DNA from: Penium margaritaceum
Taxonomy: Eukaryota; Streptophyta; Zygnematophyceae; Desmidiales; Peniaceae
DNA: 64,000 nucleotides
Assembly (NCBI GenBank): GCA_023375785.1
Contig: SZWC01001529.1
Coordinates: 9,281 to 73,280, forward strand
Direction of reading: 5' to 3'
The position numbers and the translations under genes are program-made. Shown here piece by piece: positions 20,969 through 34,815 of the stretch (its first letter is position 1; each line of letters opens with the position of its first letter). The notes beneath the pieces are model-generated. The model was given only the letters and a program-made list of their open reading frames with translations, was not told the origin of the DNA and did no database searches.

Positions 20969-21614
20969 TGTTGTGATTTGTGACGTTCCTGTCGACCCAT
21001 ACGGTTTACTGTGACCAGTCAGTCGTGTCCATGCCCGTGTAGATCCCTGATACAGACCCCCCAAGTGGCGCTGGAGCGTTATTTGGTGGTGGACCACCCG
21101 CTCGGAGCTGACTGACGACCGCCTTAGGGTCTTGGATGCCGTCGGGGACCTTCTCCAGATTTTTTTTAGCATGTATGAGTTTATCGGTGGACTGGCCGTG
21201 GGTCCCAATTTGCATGTTTTTGCATTGTGTGTCCACCGTTTGATGCCAAATGCATGCATGTGACCATTCATAGTGTACGGTTTGAGATTGTGCACGATGA
21301 GGTTCAGACGACGTAGCGTTCTCACTTGTCTACGCTGAGGTACGGCCAAAACAATGGTTTTGGGCCGGTTTTAACACAGACCTTGCACTGCCGCTTGTGA
21401 CACCCGCAGTGCACCACGACACGTATTCATGCAGTGGACCTATCATTTTTCATCTCTCTTCAAATGCTATTGAAACATTTTGACACTTTGACCTGTGTCT
21501 CCTAGCCAGACTCTTGCGGTTGTGTGTACGACTTGTGACTCTTGTCACCGTCTGACCAGCAACTGATGCCTAGTCAACGGCTGTGTTGCTCGGAAGCTTC
21601 CACGCATCTTCTCA
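20969..21614 (+). repeat. 5' LTR of E2
   Basis: It begins TGTTGTGATTTG and ends CATCTTCTCA, directly before the tRNA primer site. It pairs with 33771-34410 and is related to the LTRs of E4 and E0. Confidence 0.93.
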
Positions 21615-22907
21615 TGGTATCAGAGTAACAAGACAGTTCTTACCGAGCTACGTAGCAGAGAAGCAGCAGAGCAGTAGCAGTGACCGTAACTGTTGCAGCG
21701 GATTCACTAGGACCTGTTGACGTCACCAGACTTCCCCCGACATCACCCGCCTTCAGCTTGTGAGAGTGTAACAGTAGCAGCACCAGGCGGAAGCAACACT
21801 AGGCGGCAGCTGCTAGCAGCTGCTGGCATCACTGTTGCCAGCAGCATCAGCATGCAGCAGCTGCAGCAGGTGGCAGCGGGTAGCAGTAGCAGCAGCAAGC
21901 AGCGAGCAACACGCGACAAGCAGCAAGCTGCGAGCAACAAGCAGCAAGCTGCGAGCAACAAGCAGCGAGCTGCAACAACAAGGAACAGCATGCAGTAGCA
22001 GTAGCATTGAGGAGCAGTAGTAGTAGCGCAGGAGTAGCGCACAGATGCAGCAACGCGTAACAACGCTGTAGCACAGCAACAGCGCACAACTGCAGCCACA
22101 GTTGCACAAGGAGCTGTGCGGCTGCTACTGTAGACGTAGGCGCAGCAAGAGCAGCAGCCGAGCAAAAGCTGCTGCGGAGCTTTTGCGCAGCTTCCGCACG
22201 GTTGTAGCAGAGCAGCCGCCCCTTGTGTAGCGGGATAACAGCCGCAAGGGTTGTCAAAAAAAGAATTGTGCCAACGTCGGCATTCTCACTGATGTCAGCA
22301 CCCCCGTGCTGATGTCAGAAAACCTGTGCTGATGTGAGCACTTGCCCTAGACAAACTTTTGTGTCGGAAAGTCAAAAGTTGCTAGTGTTTCAACTCTTCA
22401 AGAAACGCTGACGATTTTGCAATGGGACTTGATTGACATCCCGGCCCGTAGTAAGCATTTACATGACTTTGGCCGGCAACAAAGGCAAAAGACCACTAGA
22501 TCCCTCTTCCTCCTCCTCAAGGGTCATGATCCCACGCTTGCAGGCTCTTGAGGAACTACAGAGTCAGGAGGATGAGATGCATCATCTGCAATAGTAACAA
22601 CTAACATCATGGCCACTATCACATTCCATACCAGGTTCTCGATCACGCTCAGGTGCTGACAGCGGCTAGGGCGATGCATGGACTCCTTTACGCCATGCCG
22701 CGCGAGACTGTCGTGGACTTTTTACCTTTCCTTAGAGAGGCTGGCACAGGCACGGGTGCTGATCCACGTCGGGGCTGGGACCTGGCATTCTCCCTGCTTG
22801 CTGCAGAGATGTACGCCACCCGCGCGGCTCACATTCGGGCCTTTCACTCCCTTCGTCACGGAACTGCCAAGCCCACAGCCGATTAGTGGCGGCGGGCCAT
22901 GCGCATC

Positions 22908-23896
22908 TGTTGAAGATTTACCCCTCTGCATGCCCAAGTACGGCGCCGGGAGGCGCCGACGAGCCACCAGAGAGAGGAAATTCCTCGTCGTTGGATCTGG
23001 CGACTCGAGGATTGCTCGAATCCTAAAATTGAGGATTGCTCCCAAAATTTGACGAGTTGTTGAATCCTGTGGAAATTGTTTCACCTGATTCGGACAAGGA
23101 ACTAGGTAACTAAGTAGGGAGATATGAGCTTCCAGAGTTGGGGTGTGCGCGACCGCTCTGGGAGTCGGCCACGGTTCGACTGGAGGTGGATAATCCACCT
23201 GACCGAGTAACAAAAGTCCATCTGGAGATTTTGCTCTGGAAGGGCTGCCGAGGCGTTCGGTGAATGATCCGCCGGATGCCAGTAGTGTAGTTTGTTACTG
23301 AGGGACTTAGCCAAATCTCTGGCCTGGCGTCCGAAACTCAGGAGTACGTTTTGTTACTCGGGGACAGTCAAAATTCTGACTGCAGGTCCGCAAACATGTT
23401 TCGACCCACATCAATCCCCACCACCAAACTCGATGATTAACTCATCAAAACAGACCCCAAAGGTGCAAGGGGCACCGCCACTATGTGTAGGGCCATCTGC
23501 GCCTTCGGAATGGCGTTTTGATGGGTCCTTGAAGTGTGAGGGCGCTTCGGCGGGTGACGTGGTGCGCGCCGCCAACTGAGCGGCTGGTTTGGGGTGCTGA
23601 GCTTCGACTAACGTAGCGAGAGCTACGGTTATCCAAATTGTGCACGGTCTGGTGCGTTGAAGAGCTCATGACTAGCCCTACAAATGTTTAAATCATGTCT
23701 ACGTCCAAAAACTAATGCAAAATTGCGTTATTCCCTTCGCAAAAGTGACTGTCTTGCAACTGTCTTCAACTCCTAGAAACATAGCGTGAGGCGACCAGAA
23801 AGCTCACGCTGAGACTCAGGATCACCCGGACAAAACATAGCCGTGAGCACAGAAGACCCGTCAGGCCATGTTGGAACTACACCGTGGTTTCTGAAA
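22908..23896 (+). repeat. 5' LTR of E3
   Basis: It starts TGTTGAAGATTT and pairs with 28262-29240 with about 5% substitutions and a few small indels. Confidence 0.92.
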
Positions 23897-23898
23897 AA

Positions 23899-23913
23899 GG
23901 GTTATGGGCCCAC
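23899..23913 (+). promoter_or_regulatory. half-tRNA type primer binding site of E3
   Basis: GGGTTATGGGCCCAC is the reverse complement of GTGGGCCCATAACCC, the anticodon arm of plant-type initiator-Met tRNA. This is the priming mode known from Drosophila copia, where a cleaved half-tRNA is used. Confidence 0.8.
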
Positions 23914-26900
23914 ATCCCTGACCGGTCTACACATCACTCATGGCTTTCGCGGCGGATGGGATTGTCGTCGGGGATGCCATCGTTGTCAAACTCTGAGGTC
24001 CCAGAGTTGAAGACCGTGCAATGGCGCAGAAGGAGACACAGGCCATCCAGAAGTATGCAGACGACCCTGGCTTTGGGCTATCGAGATGGCACTTTGAGAT
24101 CCACCTCGCGCAGAAGGGTGTGCTCCAGGTCATGTTGGGAACCGAAGTCCTCGACAAAGCGACAGCGACGGAAGCGCAGAAGGAGGCCTTCGAAAAGAAG
24201 GACACAGAGGCGCTCATGCTGCTGGTTTCCCGGACGGCTGAGTCGTAGTAGGGCTACTTCCAAGGCTGCAAGATGGCAGCTGAGACCTGGAAAAAACTTT
24301 GTACCATCCATCAATCCAAGTCGCTGGCGAACAAAATCTTTGCCATGAAGCGACTTCTGACGGTGAGAATCGAGGAGGGAGATGATGTCATCACCGGCAT
24401 GCAGCACAAAGAGTCACTCAGTCGATGGCCCTCTTCATGGCCCTTCATGATAGTTGGAGTCCTCTCATCACAGTCTTGGGAGGATGGGCAGAGGACAAGC
24501 TCACCTATGGCGCAGTCGTAGAGTACATCCGCAACGAGGCGCAGCGACGGAGCTGCGGGGAGTCTTCTTCTTCCTCATCGGCCCTTGTCACCAAATCGCG
24601 TGGTGGCGGAAGTGGGGGCAAGGGAGGTGGCGGACATGGCGGCGGCAAGAAGGGCGCCAAGAAGGGTGCGTGCCGCAACTGCAGCAAGGAGGGCCACTGG
24701 GCCCGTGAGTGCACCGAGGAGGCAAAGGCCGGCGGCAAGGACGCCAAAGGCAAGAGTGCGCTCCTCAACGGCACTCAGAACCACAACCTCAAGAAGGCTA
24801 ACCGGCGATGCCTTGACTCCGGAGCCGAGGAGTACACCCAAACTGAGAAGGTCGAATTCATCAACTACACCAAGTCTAGCAAGTCCATGGTGGTCGCGAA
24901 CAACAAGGTCGAGCCGGCGGCTGGCCAAGGAGACGTGGACGTGGAGGTGGTGGTTGGTGGGAAGCGGGTGTAGCGCGTGATCAAGAACGTGTGGCACATA
25001 CCCGGCTTGGCTGACATCCTAAGTGTCAGCCGCTTGACTAACAAGGGGCACGAGGTGCTCTTCAGGAGAAGAGGGGCAGTCGTGCGAAAGGATGGGGGTG
25101 GCGAGCCCGTGCTGGAGGCTAAGCGTGAGGGAGGCCTCTACATTGTGGAGACCAAGGTGATCCCCGCGGCGACAGATTCAGCAGACTCGCAGGAACGCAC
25201 CTTCAACCTGGCCAAGGGAGGGGGAGCTAGTCTAGAGCTCTGGCATCGACGAATGGGGCATTCCTCACCCGCAGTCGTGAAGGAGATGGCGAAGCGCGAG
25301 CTGGTACACAGCCTCGTCATCAACGGTGCGGAAGAGGCGACTGTTGCAGCAGTGCATAAAAAGAGTGAGCCTTGCATTTTGGGCAAGGCACAACGCAAAC
25401 CATTCAACGAGAACATGAATCGCGCCTCAAACCTGCAGGAGGTCATGCAGAGGGACGTGTGCAAACCATTCGAGACGGCGTCAAAGAGCGGCGCGCGTTA
25501 CTTCATCACCTTCATAGATGACTACAGCAGAAAACTCTACTTCATGAGGCGGAAAGGCGAGGTCCTGGACCGGCTGAAGGAGTATGTCGCCGCGGTGGAG
25601 AGGCAGACTGATGAGAAGGTCAGAGCGCTATGCAACGACAACGGCAGAGAGTAAGTGGGTTGTAGCGGGTGGATGAAGCAGCGGGGCATAAAATGGCATC
25701 AAACTATGCCGTATTTGCCTCAATCAAATGGCATGGTGGAGCGGGCGAACCAGACGCTGCTGAACATGGTACGGACCATGTTGGTGGATGCAGAATTGCC
25801 GCGAAGCTTCTGGGCGGAAGCTGTGCGTGCACCATCAACCTCACTCCTACAGCGGTGCTGAAGGGGAAGAGTGGCTGGAAGACACCACAAGAGGTTTGGA
25901 GCGGGCGCAAGCCAAGTGTGGCACACCTCAAAGTGTTCGGGTGCAAGGCACACGTGATGGTGCAGGCTGCACAGAGACGCGAGAGCAAGCTGGAGCTGCG
26001 GGAAAATTTGTATCTCTTCCTTGGCTATGAGAGCACGCATAAGGCGTACAGTCTCTACAACATGCCCAAGGGGGAGGTAATCCGCAGCCGAGACTTCGAG
26101 TTTGACGAGGAGCATAGCTACATCAGTAGCAATGACGTAGGCGTGGTGGACTCCCCAAAGACGCGGGAGTGGTTCTAGCTCCTTTACTACGAGGAGCCGG
26201 CGAACGCCGAAGTTGAGGATGCGGCATCAGAGCGTGACGGTGCACCAGCGGTGGCAGCCAAAGCGGAGGACTCTGATGACGATCAAGCTTATGAGGAGAT
26301 CCACCAGAAGGATCTGGCGGATGAGGTACCAAGGGTGCCAAGGCGCGCACTCCCGGCTAAGTGTGCAATGGGCGTCGGTGGAAAATCCACTGGACGCACC
26401 GTCCGTCCGGGCGATGTTTCACCGGAGCGGGAGAGATCCTCGGGGAGCCGTCCGGTCGATGATGAACCAGAGCGTGCAGAGTTGGAGGGATCGCAACAGA
26501 GCAACGACGCGACACCAAAACTGCTGCGCCGCAGTGGGAGGCAACGAAAAGCGGGGAAGCGCTTCGACGCAAGCACCGGTCGATGGATCGGCATGACACG
26601 GTGCATGCTGGCTGCATCAACGGAGCCGACTACCGTGCAAGAGGTGCTTGCACGGCCCGAAGGGTATCAATGGGATGCAGCCATCAAATCGGAGCTGGCG
26701 TCCATCACGATAAATGATACGTGGGAGCTGGTTGACAGGCCGGAAGATGCCAAGGTCATCGGCTCAAAGTGGGTCTTCAAGACCAAGTTCACAAAGGAAG
26801 GTGTGGTTGACAAGTACAAGGCGCGGCTGGTGGCAAAAGGTTACGCAGAGCGTAAGGGGGAGCACTACGATGAGACGTTTGCTCCCATCCCCAAGTTCAC

Positions 26901-28261
26901 AAGCATCCGGTCGATCCTTGCGGTGGCATCCACGAAGGACATGGAGCTCCACCAAATGGACGTAAAGATGACCTTCCTCAACGATAGCAAAGACGAAAAG
27001 ATCTACATGGAGGGGCCAGAGGGGTCGGAGGTGCCGGAGGGCAAGGTGTGCAAGCTGCGGAAGTCCTTGTACGGGCTAAAACAATCGTCCAGATGTTGGT
27101 ACCGACAGATGGCCATCTTCATGGCACAACTCGGCTTCAAGCGCTATGAATTGGATCACAGCGTGTACGTGTGGCGCGAAAAATAGCTCCATCAGATTGT
27201 CGCACTCTATGTGGACGACCTGATTTTGTGCTCGACGGATCTGCCGAGCCTACTGCGGATAAAAGAGCAGCTGAGCAGTAGATTCCAGATTTCGGACATG
27301 GGTGAGCTGGAGTACTACCTCAGGGTGAGCATCACGCGGAACCGGAGGGCGCGCACGCTTGAGCTGGGGCAGGCCAAATACGTGGCCGAGGTGCTGAAGC
27401 GGTACGGCATGGAGGACTACAAACCAGTTGGCAGTCCGGTCTCCACGACCTGTGAATTGAGTGCGGCAATGGCACCGCAAACAAAAGAAGAGCGGGAGGA
27501 TATGACAGGGGTGCCCTACCAATCGGCGGTGGACAGCGTCATGTACGCCATGGTGGCAACTCGACCGGACCTGGCCTACGCGATGGGCCAAGTGAGCAGG
27601 TACGTGGCCGATCAAGGGCCACTACACTGGCAGGCGGTCAAGCGCATCCTCCGCTACCTGCAGGTGACGCGGCAAGCGCGCTTGAGATTCGACAGCAAGG
27701 GGCGGACGGACCCTTTGCGTCTGGTCTGCTACATGGATGCAAACTACGCTAGCGATGTGGACAAGCGCAAGTCCACATCTGGCTACGTGTTCTTCCTCAC
27801 TAGTGCAGCGGTCTCATGGTACAGCAGAAAGCAAGACTACGTCGCCACCTCCATAGTGGAAGCAGAGTACATCGCGCTGGCCGAGGTGGTCAAGGAGGCG
27901 GTGTGGCTCCGCAGATTGCTGGGGGAGCTGGGCGTGCCGTAGCAGGAGCCTACGGTGGTGCAAGAGGACAACACTGGCTCCATCTCGCTGACCAACAACC
28001 CGACGCAGCACAGGAGGATGAAGCACATTGACCTGCGTTATCATTATGTACGAGACATGGTTGAAAAGGGGCAGGTGGTGCTGCATTACTGCAGCACGCA
28101 CAACATGCTTGCGGATTGCTTGACCAAAGCGCAACCCGTGGACCGGCAGGCATTGAGCGTGGCCGGACTTGGGATGACCAGCTATGTTGGGCTGGAGGGT
28201 GCAGCAGAAGATGAGTGAGAGCAGGCAGGAGCAAAGGGCATGGCAGATGCAAGGGGGAGAA

Positions 28262-29240
28262 TGTTGAAGATTTGCCCCTCTGCATGCCCAAGTGTGGCGC
28301 CGGGAGGCGCCGACGAGCCACCAGAGAGAGGAAATTCTTCGTCGTTGTTGATTGGCGACTTGAGGATTGCTCAAATCCTAAAATTGAGGATTGCTCCCAA
28401 AATTTGACGAGTTGTTGAATCCGGTGGAAATTGTTTCACCTGATTCGGACAAGTAACGAGGGAGATATGAGCTTCCAAAGTTGGGGTGTGCGCGACGGCT
28501 CTGGGAGTCGGCCGCGGTTCGACTGGAGGTGGATAATCCACCTGACCGAGTAACAAAAGTCCATTTTGAGATTTTGCTCCGGAAGGGCTCCCGAGGCGTC
28601 CGGTGAATGATCCGCCAGATGCTAGTAGTACACTTTGTTACTGAGGGACTTAGCCAAATCTCTGGCTTGGCGTCCGAAACTCAGGAGTGCGTTTTGTTAC
28701 TCGGGGACTTGGTCAAAACTCTGACTGCAGGTCCGCAAACATGTTTCGACCCACATCAATCTCCATCACCAAGCTCGATGATTAACTCATCAAAACAGAT
28801 CCCAAGGTGCAAGGGGCACCGCCACTACGTGTAGGGCCATCTGCGCCTCCGGAATGGAGTTTTGATTGGTCCTTGATGTGTGAGGGCGCTTCGGCGGGTG
28901 ACGTGGTGCGCGCCGCCAACTGAGCGGCTGGTTTGGGGTGCTGCGCTTTGACTAACGTAGCAGGAGCTACAGTTATCCAAATCATGTATGATTTGGTGCG
29001 TTGAAGAGCTCATGACTAGCCCTACAAATGTTTAGATCATGTCTATGTCCAAAAACTAATGCAAAATTGCATTATTCCCTTCGCAAAAGTGACTGTCTCG
29101 CAACTTTCTTCAACTCCTAGAAACATAGCGTGAGGAGACCAGAAAACTCACGCTTAGACTCAGAACCACCCGCACAAAACATAGCCGTGAGCACAGAAGA
29201 CCCGTCGGGCCACGTTGGAACTGCACCCCGGTTTTTGACA
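28262..29240 (+). repeat. 3' LTR of E3
   Basis: It follows the purine tract AAGGGGGAGAA and ends TTTTTGACA, then GTATC (target duplication). Confidence 0.92.
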
Positions 29241-32200
29241 GTATCTACACGTGCTTTGGGATCTCAGGAGGTACACAGATGTGGGCGCTTCGCACGCTCA
29301 TGATTGGAGTTCATCTTGAGCACACAGATATCTTCTCGGTGTACAGTGACGCCGTGCACGAGCCCTTTTCCACCTCCCTTTAGCTTCTTCCTTGGGCGAA
29401 TCAGGTTTTCCTCAAGGTGAATTCCGTCAGTGAGGCAGCCGTGGCCCATCAGGATAGTCCCCTTCCTGTAGCGGTGATCGTGTCGCCACCAACGCCCCTC
29501 TTTCAGTCCACTTCTCCATCCTCTAGCACATCCTCCTCTTCACCTTCCACCCCGATTATCGCGACTTAGGTGTAGGGTATGTCATCAGTGGTACCAGGGA
29601 AGTAGAGCAAAAAGAGGCGTGGCTAGGCTAGAAGCAGTTGTAGCAGCAGTAGTCACCAGGTGGTAGCAGTGGACATACTGTTCACTGTTACATCTGTGGA
29701 GGCACTCATTGCTACACTGAGTGCCAGTAGCTGCTCGATTGGGCATGGATTACTCGTGGTCTTCAGACAGCACATGTACAACGGTCTGCGTCAAGTAGCA
29801 CAGCCTCTTGTTGAGCAGCGACCACGACTGCAGTAGTTCCCGCTTCCCCATTGGCAAGCAGTGGCGACCTGGACCCATATGACTGGACCATCGCCTAACA
29901 CCGTCATCTTCTGATGCTTTGTTTTCAGGGAGGTGCGAGTGTGTCTTCACAGCCGGGTGGTTCACAGACTGTTTATTCTTCTGTTCTTGTAGCTCGTGAT
30001 GACTCGTGTGCGAGGGGCACCGGTGGCATGTGATGATGATGGGCCTAGTAGTACCAATTGGATTCATGAGTCTCACCTTTATGTCGTTTGCCATTTCTCC
30101 TCACATGTTACTCAGCGCCCGTCTGAGGCCAAGTGTTCCATTACCCGTTGCACAGTGACGCCCTCTGGTTGTGATCCTGGTGGCACTTGGATCATCGATT
30201 CTGGTGGCACTTAGCACATGACTTGTCGTCGTATTGACTTCCTTGTCCTCGGTCTTATTGAGTCTGTTCGCTTCCTTTGCATGGGCTCTGGTCATTCATT
30301 TCCGGTCTAGGGTGTTGGGGTTGTCTACTTCAATGGTCCGTCTGGCCCCCCATATCTTTCCAAGGTGCTTTTTGTGCCTGACATTGAGCTCTGCTTGCTT
30401 TCTGTGCGTGCCTGCACATTGATGGGACTCTCTGTGGAGCACGCTGTAGACTCCACAACTGTGACTTTTATTGATACTCTTACCATTGTTCAACGTGCCT
30501 CCATTGTGGGTGATATGTATTGTGTACCTCAGATTTCTTCTTCTCCTTGCTCCCCTTCCCTCCTGCTTGTGTGTTTGTCGCTGGTGTTCTCTTTGTTGAT
30601 CACCACCAACTGCTACATCATTGCCTGTGTCATGTGGGCTCCGACATTGTGTCAAAGCTCCTTGGTCTTGACAAGGCCTCTTTTGAGAAGCCGTCCAAGA
30701 CTGCTTGTCTGTTGTGCTCTCAGGGTAAGACACACCGTTGCACCTACCCTGACTCCATTCTCCTATACTTCGCCCTCTCGAGTTGGTCCATTTGGATCTT
30801 CTTGGTCCTTTCCCTCTCAAGTCTTTGTCCCATCGGGGCCGATAAGTCCTAACCATGGCTGATGACTTCACCCTGATGGAATGGGTTTACAGCCTGCGCC
30901 AGAAGATTGACGCTGCTCTCGCGGTTTGACTCTGGCTAGTGATGGCTGAGCATCAGTCCCGCCATACGCTGCATACATTCTACTCAATTCGTGGTGGCAA
31001 GTTTCTTGGCAAGATGGACAGTTTCTTTTGTGAGCACGAGGCTCTTCACCAGGTGTCCGCTCCGGCTACTCCTCTGCAAAACGGTGTCTTTGAGCGCTCG
31101 AACCGCACTATGGAGGATGCGGTTCGTGCTATGCGGTCCGAGTGTGGTCTCTCGGAGTCCTTCGCATTTAAAGGATTTGCCTACATGACGTGGATCTAGA
31201 ACCGTATCCCGCAAGGTCCCCTTCCAGACCATGTTACACCGTACGAGCTCTGGTTTGGCCACCGTCCCGATCTGCGTCTTGCTCGTGTTAGGGGATCCAT
31301 GGCTTCTGTGTGGTACACCAAGGACCAGCAGGGGTCCAAGGTCTCCCCACGGGGTCGCCTATGTGTCTTCGTGGACATCTCCCTGCGGTCGAAGGCCTGA
31401 CATTTTTGGGACCCCGCCAGTAGTCGCATCGTTGAGTCCCGCGATGGGCTCTTCTTTGAGTCTCTCACCTACCGTGACCTGACCTCTATCATGTCGATGT
31501 CCGTCATGCACGTTCCTACATGTGAGGGTTCTTGACGGATGGGGGAGTCTGGACCTACGAGGACCTCTCGCCCGGCTGATGTGTCTGTTTAAGCCCCATC
31601 CACTTCTCGTTCTCTGGCTCTTGATGACCTAGCGATAAAAGCTGTCGGCCCAGAGACCTCTCCAGCCCAGCCTGTCTCTACCCCTATTCCCTCGCACCCC
31701 ATCGGCACCCATGATTTTGTTCCTTTGTCCACCAATACTCCTGCCTTGGTCGTGATTATGCCTCTACTCTCGCTCCTGCTACCACGCCCAGCCTTGTGTC
31801 TCCTGTCATTTCACTAGCATCTCCTTACATTGCATCACCTGCCCCTTTACCTATGTCCTCACCAGATGTGGTTGTGCCTGTCTCTAAGCCTGAGGTGAGC
31901 CCCTTGAGCCCAGGTTACTCACGTGAGCCCGGTGGTCGTCTTTGACCATTGGTCTCCAGATTCCAGCAAGTGTCAGGTCCAGCACCTAAACGCTCCACTC
32001 GTAGCATTGCCAGTGGTGATCTTGGCACAAAGGCCCTAGGTCTGAGTGTCTGCACAGATCACATAAAGGTACATCCAATGTGCTCTGTAGGGTATGATCT
32101 GGTCACTCGCGAATTTTGCATTGCCTGTGATGCAACATCTGACCTTGTGGTCGTCAAGCCCAACTCTGAGGCGTGTCCACTCCCCACTCAGAGCTCTTCC

Positions 32201-33770
32201 TTGATGGCGCCTAATCCAGGCAGAGTGAGGGAAGCTATCTCATCAGAGGATGAGAGAGCTTCCCTCTCATCAGAGGATGAGAGAACTGGATGCCAAAATG
32301 CTCGCTTGGTCAACAAGGGGTATTCCTAGATCAAGGGCATCGATCACACTGACACCTTGGCCTCTGTCGGCTGTATGACCTCAGCTTGCGCACTGTTTGG
32401 TGTGGTGGCTGAGCATGACTAGGAATTACACGAGATGGACGTGAATAATGCATTCCTCCATGGCTCTCTGGATGAGGAGATTTACGTGACCTAGCCACCA
32501 GGATTTGAGGACGGTGACAAGATCTGGTGTTTACACAAGTCCTTGTACGGACTCAAGCAGTCTCCTCAGTGTTGGAACCAGGAGATTATAGGCACCCTGA
32601 CTCGTGCGGGATATTTACAGAGCGAGGCAGATCCCTCTCTCTTTATCTGACAATCTCCTGAGCGGTTTACCACCATCCTAATCTATCTGGGCGACCTTTT
32701 GATCACGTCTCTGTCCATGGAGGCCGTGAAGGAGGCCAAGGCAGTCCTCCAGACTACCTATAAGATGAAGGATCTTGGTCTTGAATCACTATTTCTTGGC
32801 ATAGAGATCGTGCGCGACCGCAAACACCGGACACTTCTACTGCATCAGGCCCGATACGCGCGTGTTCTGGAGGAGCGCTTTAGTGACCTCTTTGGCACAA
32901 TGCCCATGGCCTCCACACCTCTTACACCTCACGGGCAGGATGCCTTAAAGGTGGGCGATCCCACATAGCTGGGGGGACAGTGGATGTGACATTGTACCTC
33001 TGTCTCATTAGATTTCTGATGTACCTGGCCACAACCACACGCCCGGACATCGCTTTTCCGTTACCCTCCTTGCATAGTTTTCATAGGCTTTACATGTTAG
33101 AGCCTTTCATGCGGCTGTGCGAGTGGTACGATATGTGTTCTCCACACTGTACCTTGGACTCTGCTTTTGCCGGCAGTGTTTGGTGGTTCTTGATGGCTAC
33201 ACCGACAGCGACAGGGCCTGGAGTCCAGATGGATGCAGTCGCACCGGCTACGTGTTCCTGCTTGGTGGTACCACTGTGTCCTTGCGTTGCGGGCTGCTGA
33301 GGTAGTGTAGCTGCAGCTCCTGGTGCATGGGCAGGGGCTGCTGAGGGAGGGGTTGCTGAGGAAGTGTAGCTGTAGCTCCTAAACCTTGAGTTGGGTCAGT
33401 CAGTGCCCGTCATTGTGCTTCGCTGCGACAACCAGAGTTTTCTTGTCGTTGCAGGGAACTCTAGTGTTTTTCATGCTCGCACAAAGCACATTACGGTTGA
33501 GTATCATTTCCTACGTGATCTGGTGGAGCGACACGTGATCTCCGTCATATGGAAAGGCAGTTACATGCAGCGTGCTGATTTCTTGACGAATGCACTAGCT
33601 CGGGAGAATTTTCTGGTGGCCATTCATTCTGTTGGGCTTCACTCCTTGCCTGAGAGTGGTTTAGTGCAAGGTGTGTCTATGTCTATGTCATGACTATTTT
33701 TGCACTTGTTGTTGCACGCGTTTCAGTGCTGCACGCGTATGGACATGCGTACCATCTTGTCATTGGGGAG

Positions 33771-34410
33771 TGTTGTGATTTGTGACGTTCCTGTTGACCT
33801 ATACAGTTTACTATGACCACTCGGTCATGTCCATGGCCACGCATATCCCTGATACAAACCCACGTAGCAATGGTGCATCGTTTGGTGGTGGACCACCCGC
33901 TCAGAGCTGTCCGACGACCACCCCAGAGTCTTGGATGCTGTCCGGGACCTTCTCCAGTTTTTTTGCAGCACGTAGGAGTTTATTGGTGGACTGGCCGTGG
34001 GCTTGATCTGCATATTTTTGCATTTTGTGTCCACCGATTGACGCCGTATGCATGAGACCAGTTTTAGCATCCAGCTTGAGAATTTGCACATTAAGGTTCA
34101 GACAGCGTAGCGTTTTGACTTGTCTACACTGAGTTACGGCCAAAACAGTGATTTTGGGCCGGTTTTAGGACAGACCTTGCACTGCCGCGTGCAACACCCG
34201 GTGCGTGCCACGGCAGGTACTTATGCCGTGGACCTGTCATTGGTCATCTCTCTCTGCAAATGCTATTGAAGCATTCTGACACATTGACTTGTGTCTCCTA
34301 GCTAGAATCTTGCCGTTGTGTGTACAACCTGTGACTGTCGTCACCGTCTGACATGTCACTGTCACGTAGTCAGTGGTTGTGTTGCTAGGAAGCTTCCACG
34401 CATCTTCTCA
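33771..34410 (+). repeat. 3' LTR of E2
   Basis: It runs from TGTTGTGATTTG to CATCTTCTCA, then GAACC (target duplication). It is the partner of 20969-21614. Confidence 0.93.
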
Positions 34411-34815
34411 GAACCTCCCATTGAAACCTTTGGCAATTTGTTTTTCTCGAGAAGTCGCAAACCCCTTTACCATAAGGTTTGTGATTTTATTTTTTTTTGA
34501 CGCCAGCATGTTGACGTTGGATGCCATGCATCGTTGACATAGCTCGTGGTTTTGGATATAACATGTTCTTTTGTATGCTCGTTGGGTACGGCAATTCTAG
34601 TGCACATAAGAAATCCGAATCTAGATGTGGCATACCTTATGTGGAAAACATGGATATCTCGTCGTCATCGAGAAATTTGTTGATATATGGTCACTCCACT
34701 CTTGAATCTTGCCAATGATTTGCTTCAACGGTTTCGTTGGGATATGGTACTGTCTTCTATACTTGCCCTTTTTTCTAGAACCTATTTAACTGACAGTTAA
34801 ACTCGAGTACAACTC

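Larger units (their letters stand above)
22908..29240 (+). mobile_element. Ty1/copia LTR retrotransposon E3, nested in E2, broken
   Basis: LTRs of 989 and 979 bp (22908-23896 and 28262-29240) are flanked by GCATC and GTATC, a one-mismatch target duplication. The primer site GGGTTATGGGCCCAC (23899-23913) is complementary to the anticodon arm of initiator-Met tRNA and not to its 3' end. Parts in order: gag (about 24020-24720) with CCHC knuckle CRNCSKEGHWARECTEE, protease region, GAG-pre-integrase (LELWHRRMGHSS, about 25235), integrase (about 25440-25860), reverse transcriptase (about 26620-27200, then YVDDLILCSTD near 27215) and RNase H to about 28215. The purine tract AAGGGGGAGAA precedes the right LTR. 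It is the best preserved element here, with fewer than ten apparent breaks and about 5% LTR divergence by eye, so it is the youngest. Confidence 0.94.
20969..34410 (+). mobile_element. Ty1/copia LTR retrotransposon E2, broken, host of nested E3
   Basis: LTRs are at 20969-21614 and 33771-34410, flanked by a perfect 5-bp target duplication GAACC (20964-20968 and 34411-34415). The primer site TGGTATCAGAGTAAC starts at 21615 and the purine tract CATTGGGGAG ends at 33770. A CAG-rich leader is followed by gag sequence, which resumes after the nested element E3 (22908-29240). Further parts are a CCHC knuckle near 29690, protease near 30190-30420, GAG-pre-integrase and integrase (about 30600-31400), reverse transcriptase (about 32380-32960) and RNase H (about 33000-33700). 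All domains are recognisable, with twenty or more breaks. LTR divergence near 15% by eye makes it older than E3. Without E3 the element would be about 7.1 kb. Confidence 0.93.

Noticed and set aside
22653-22886. 77-codon frame as a possible host gene
   Set aside because: It matches gag sequence of E4 near 42190-42410, so it belongs to E2.
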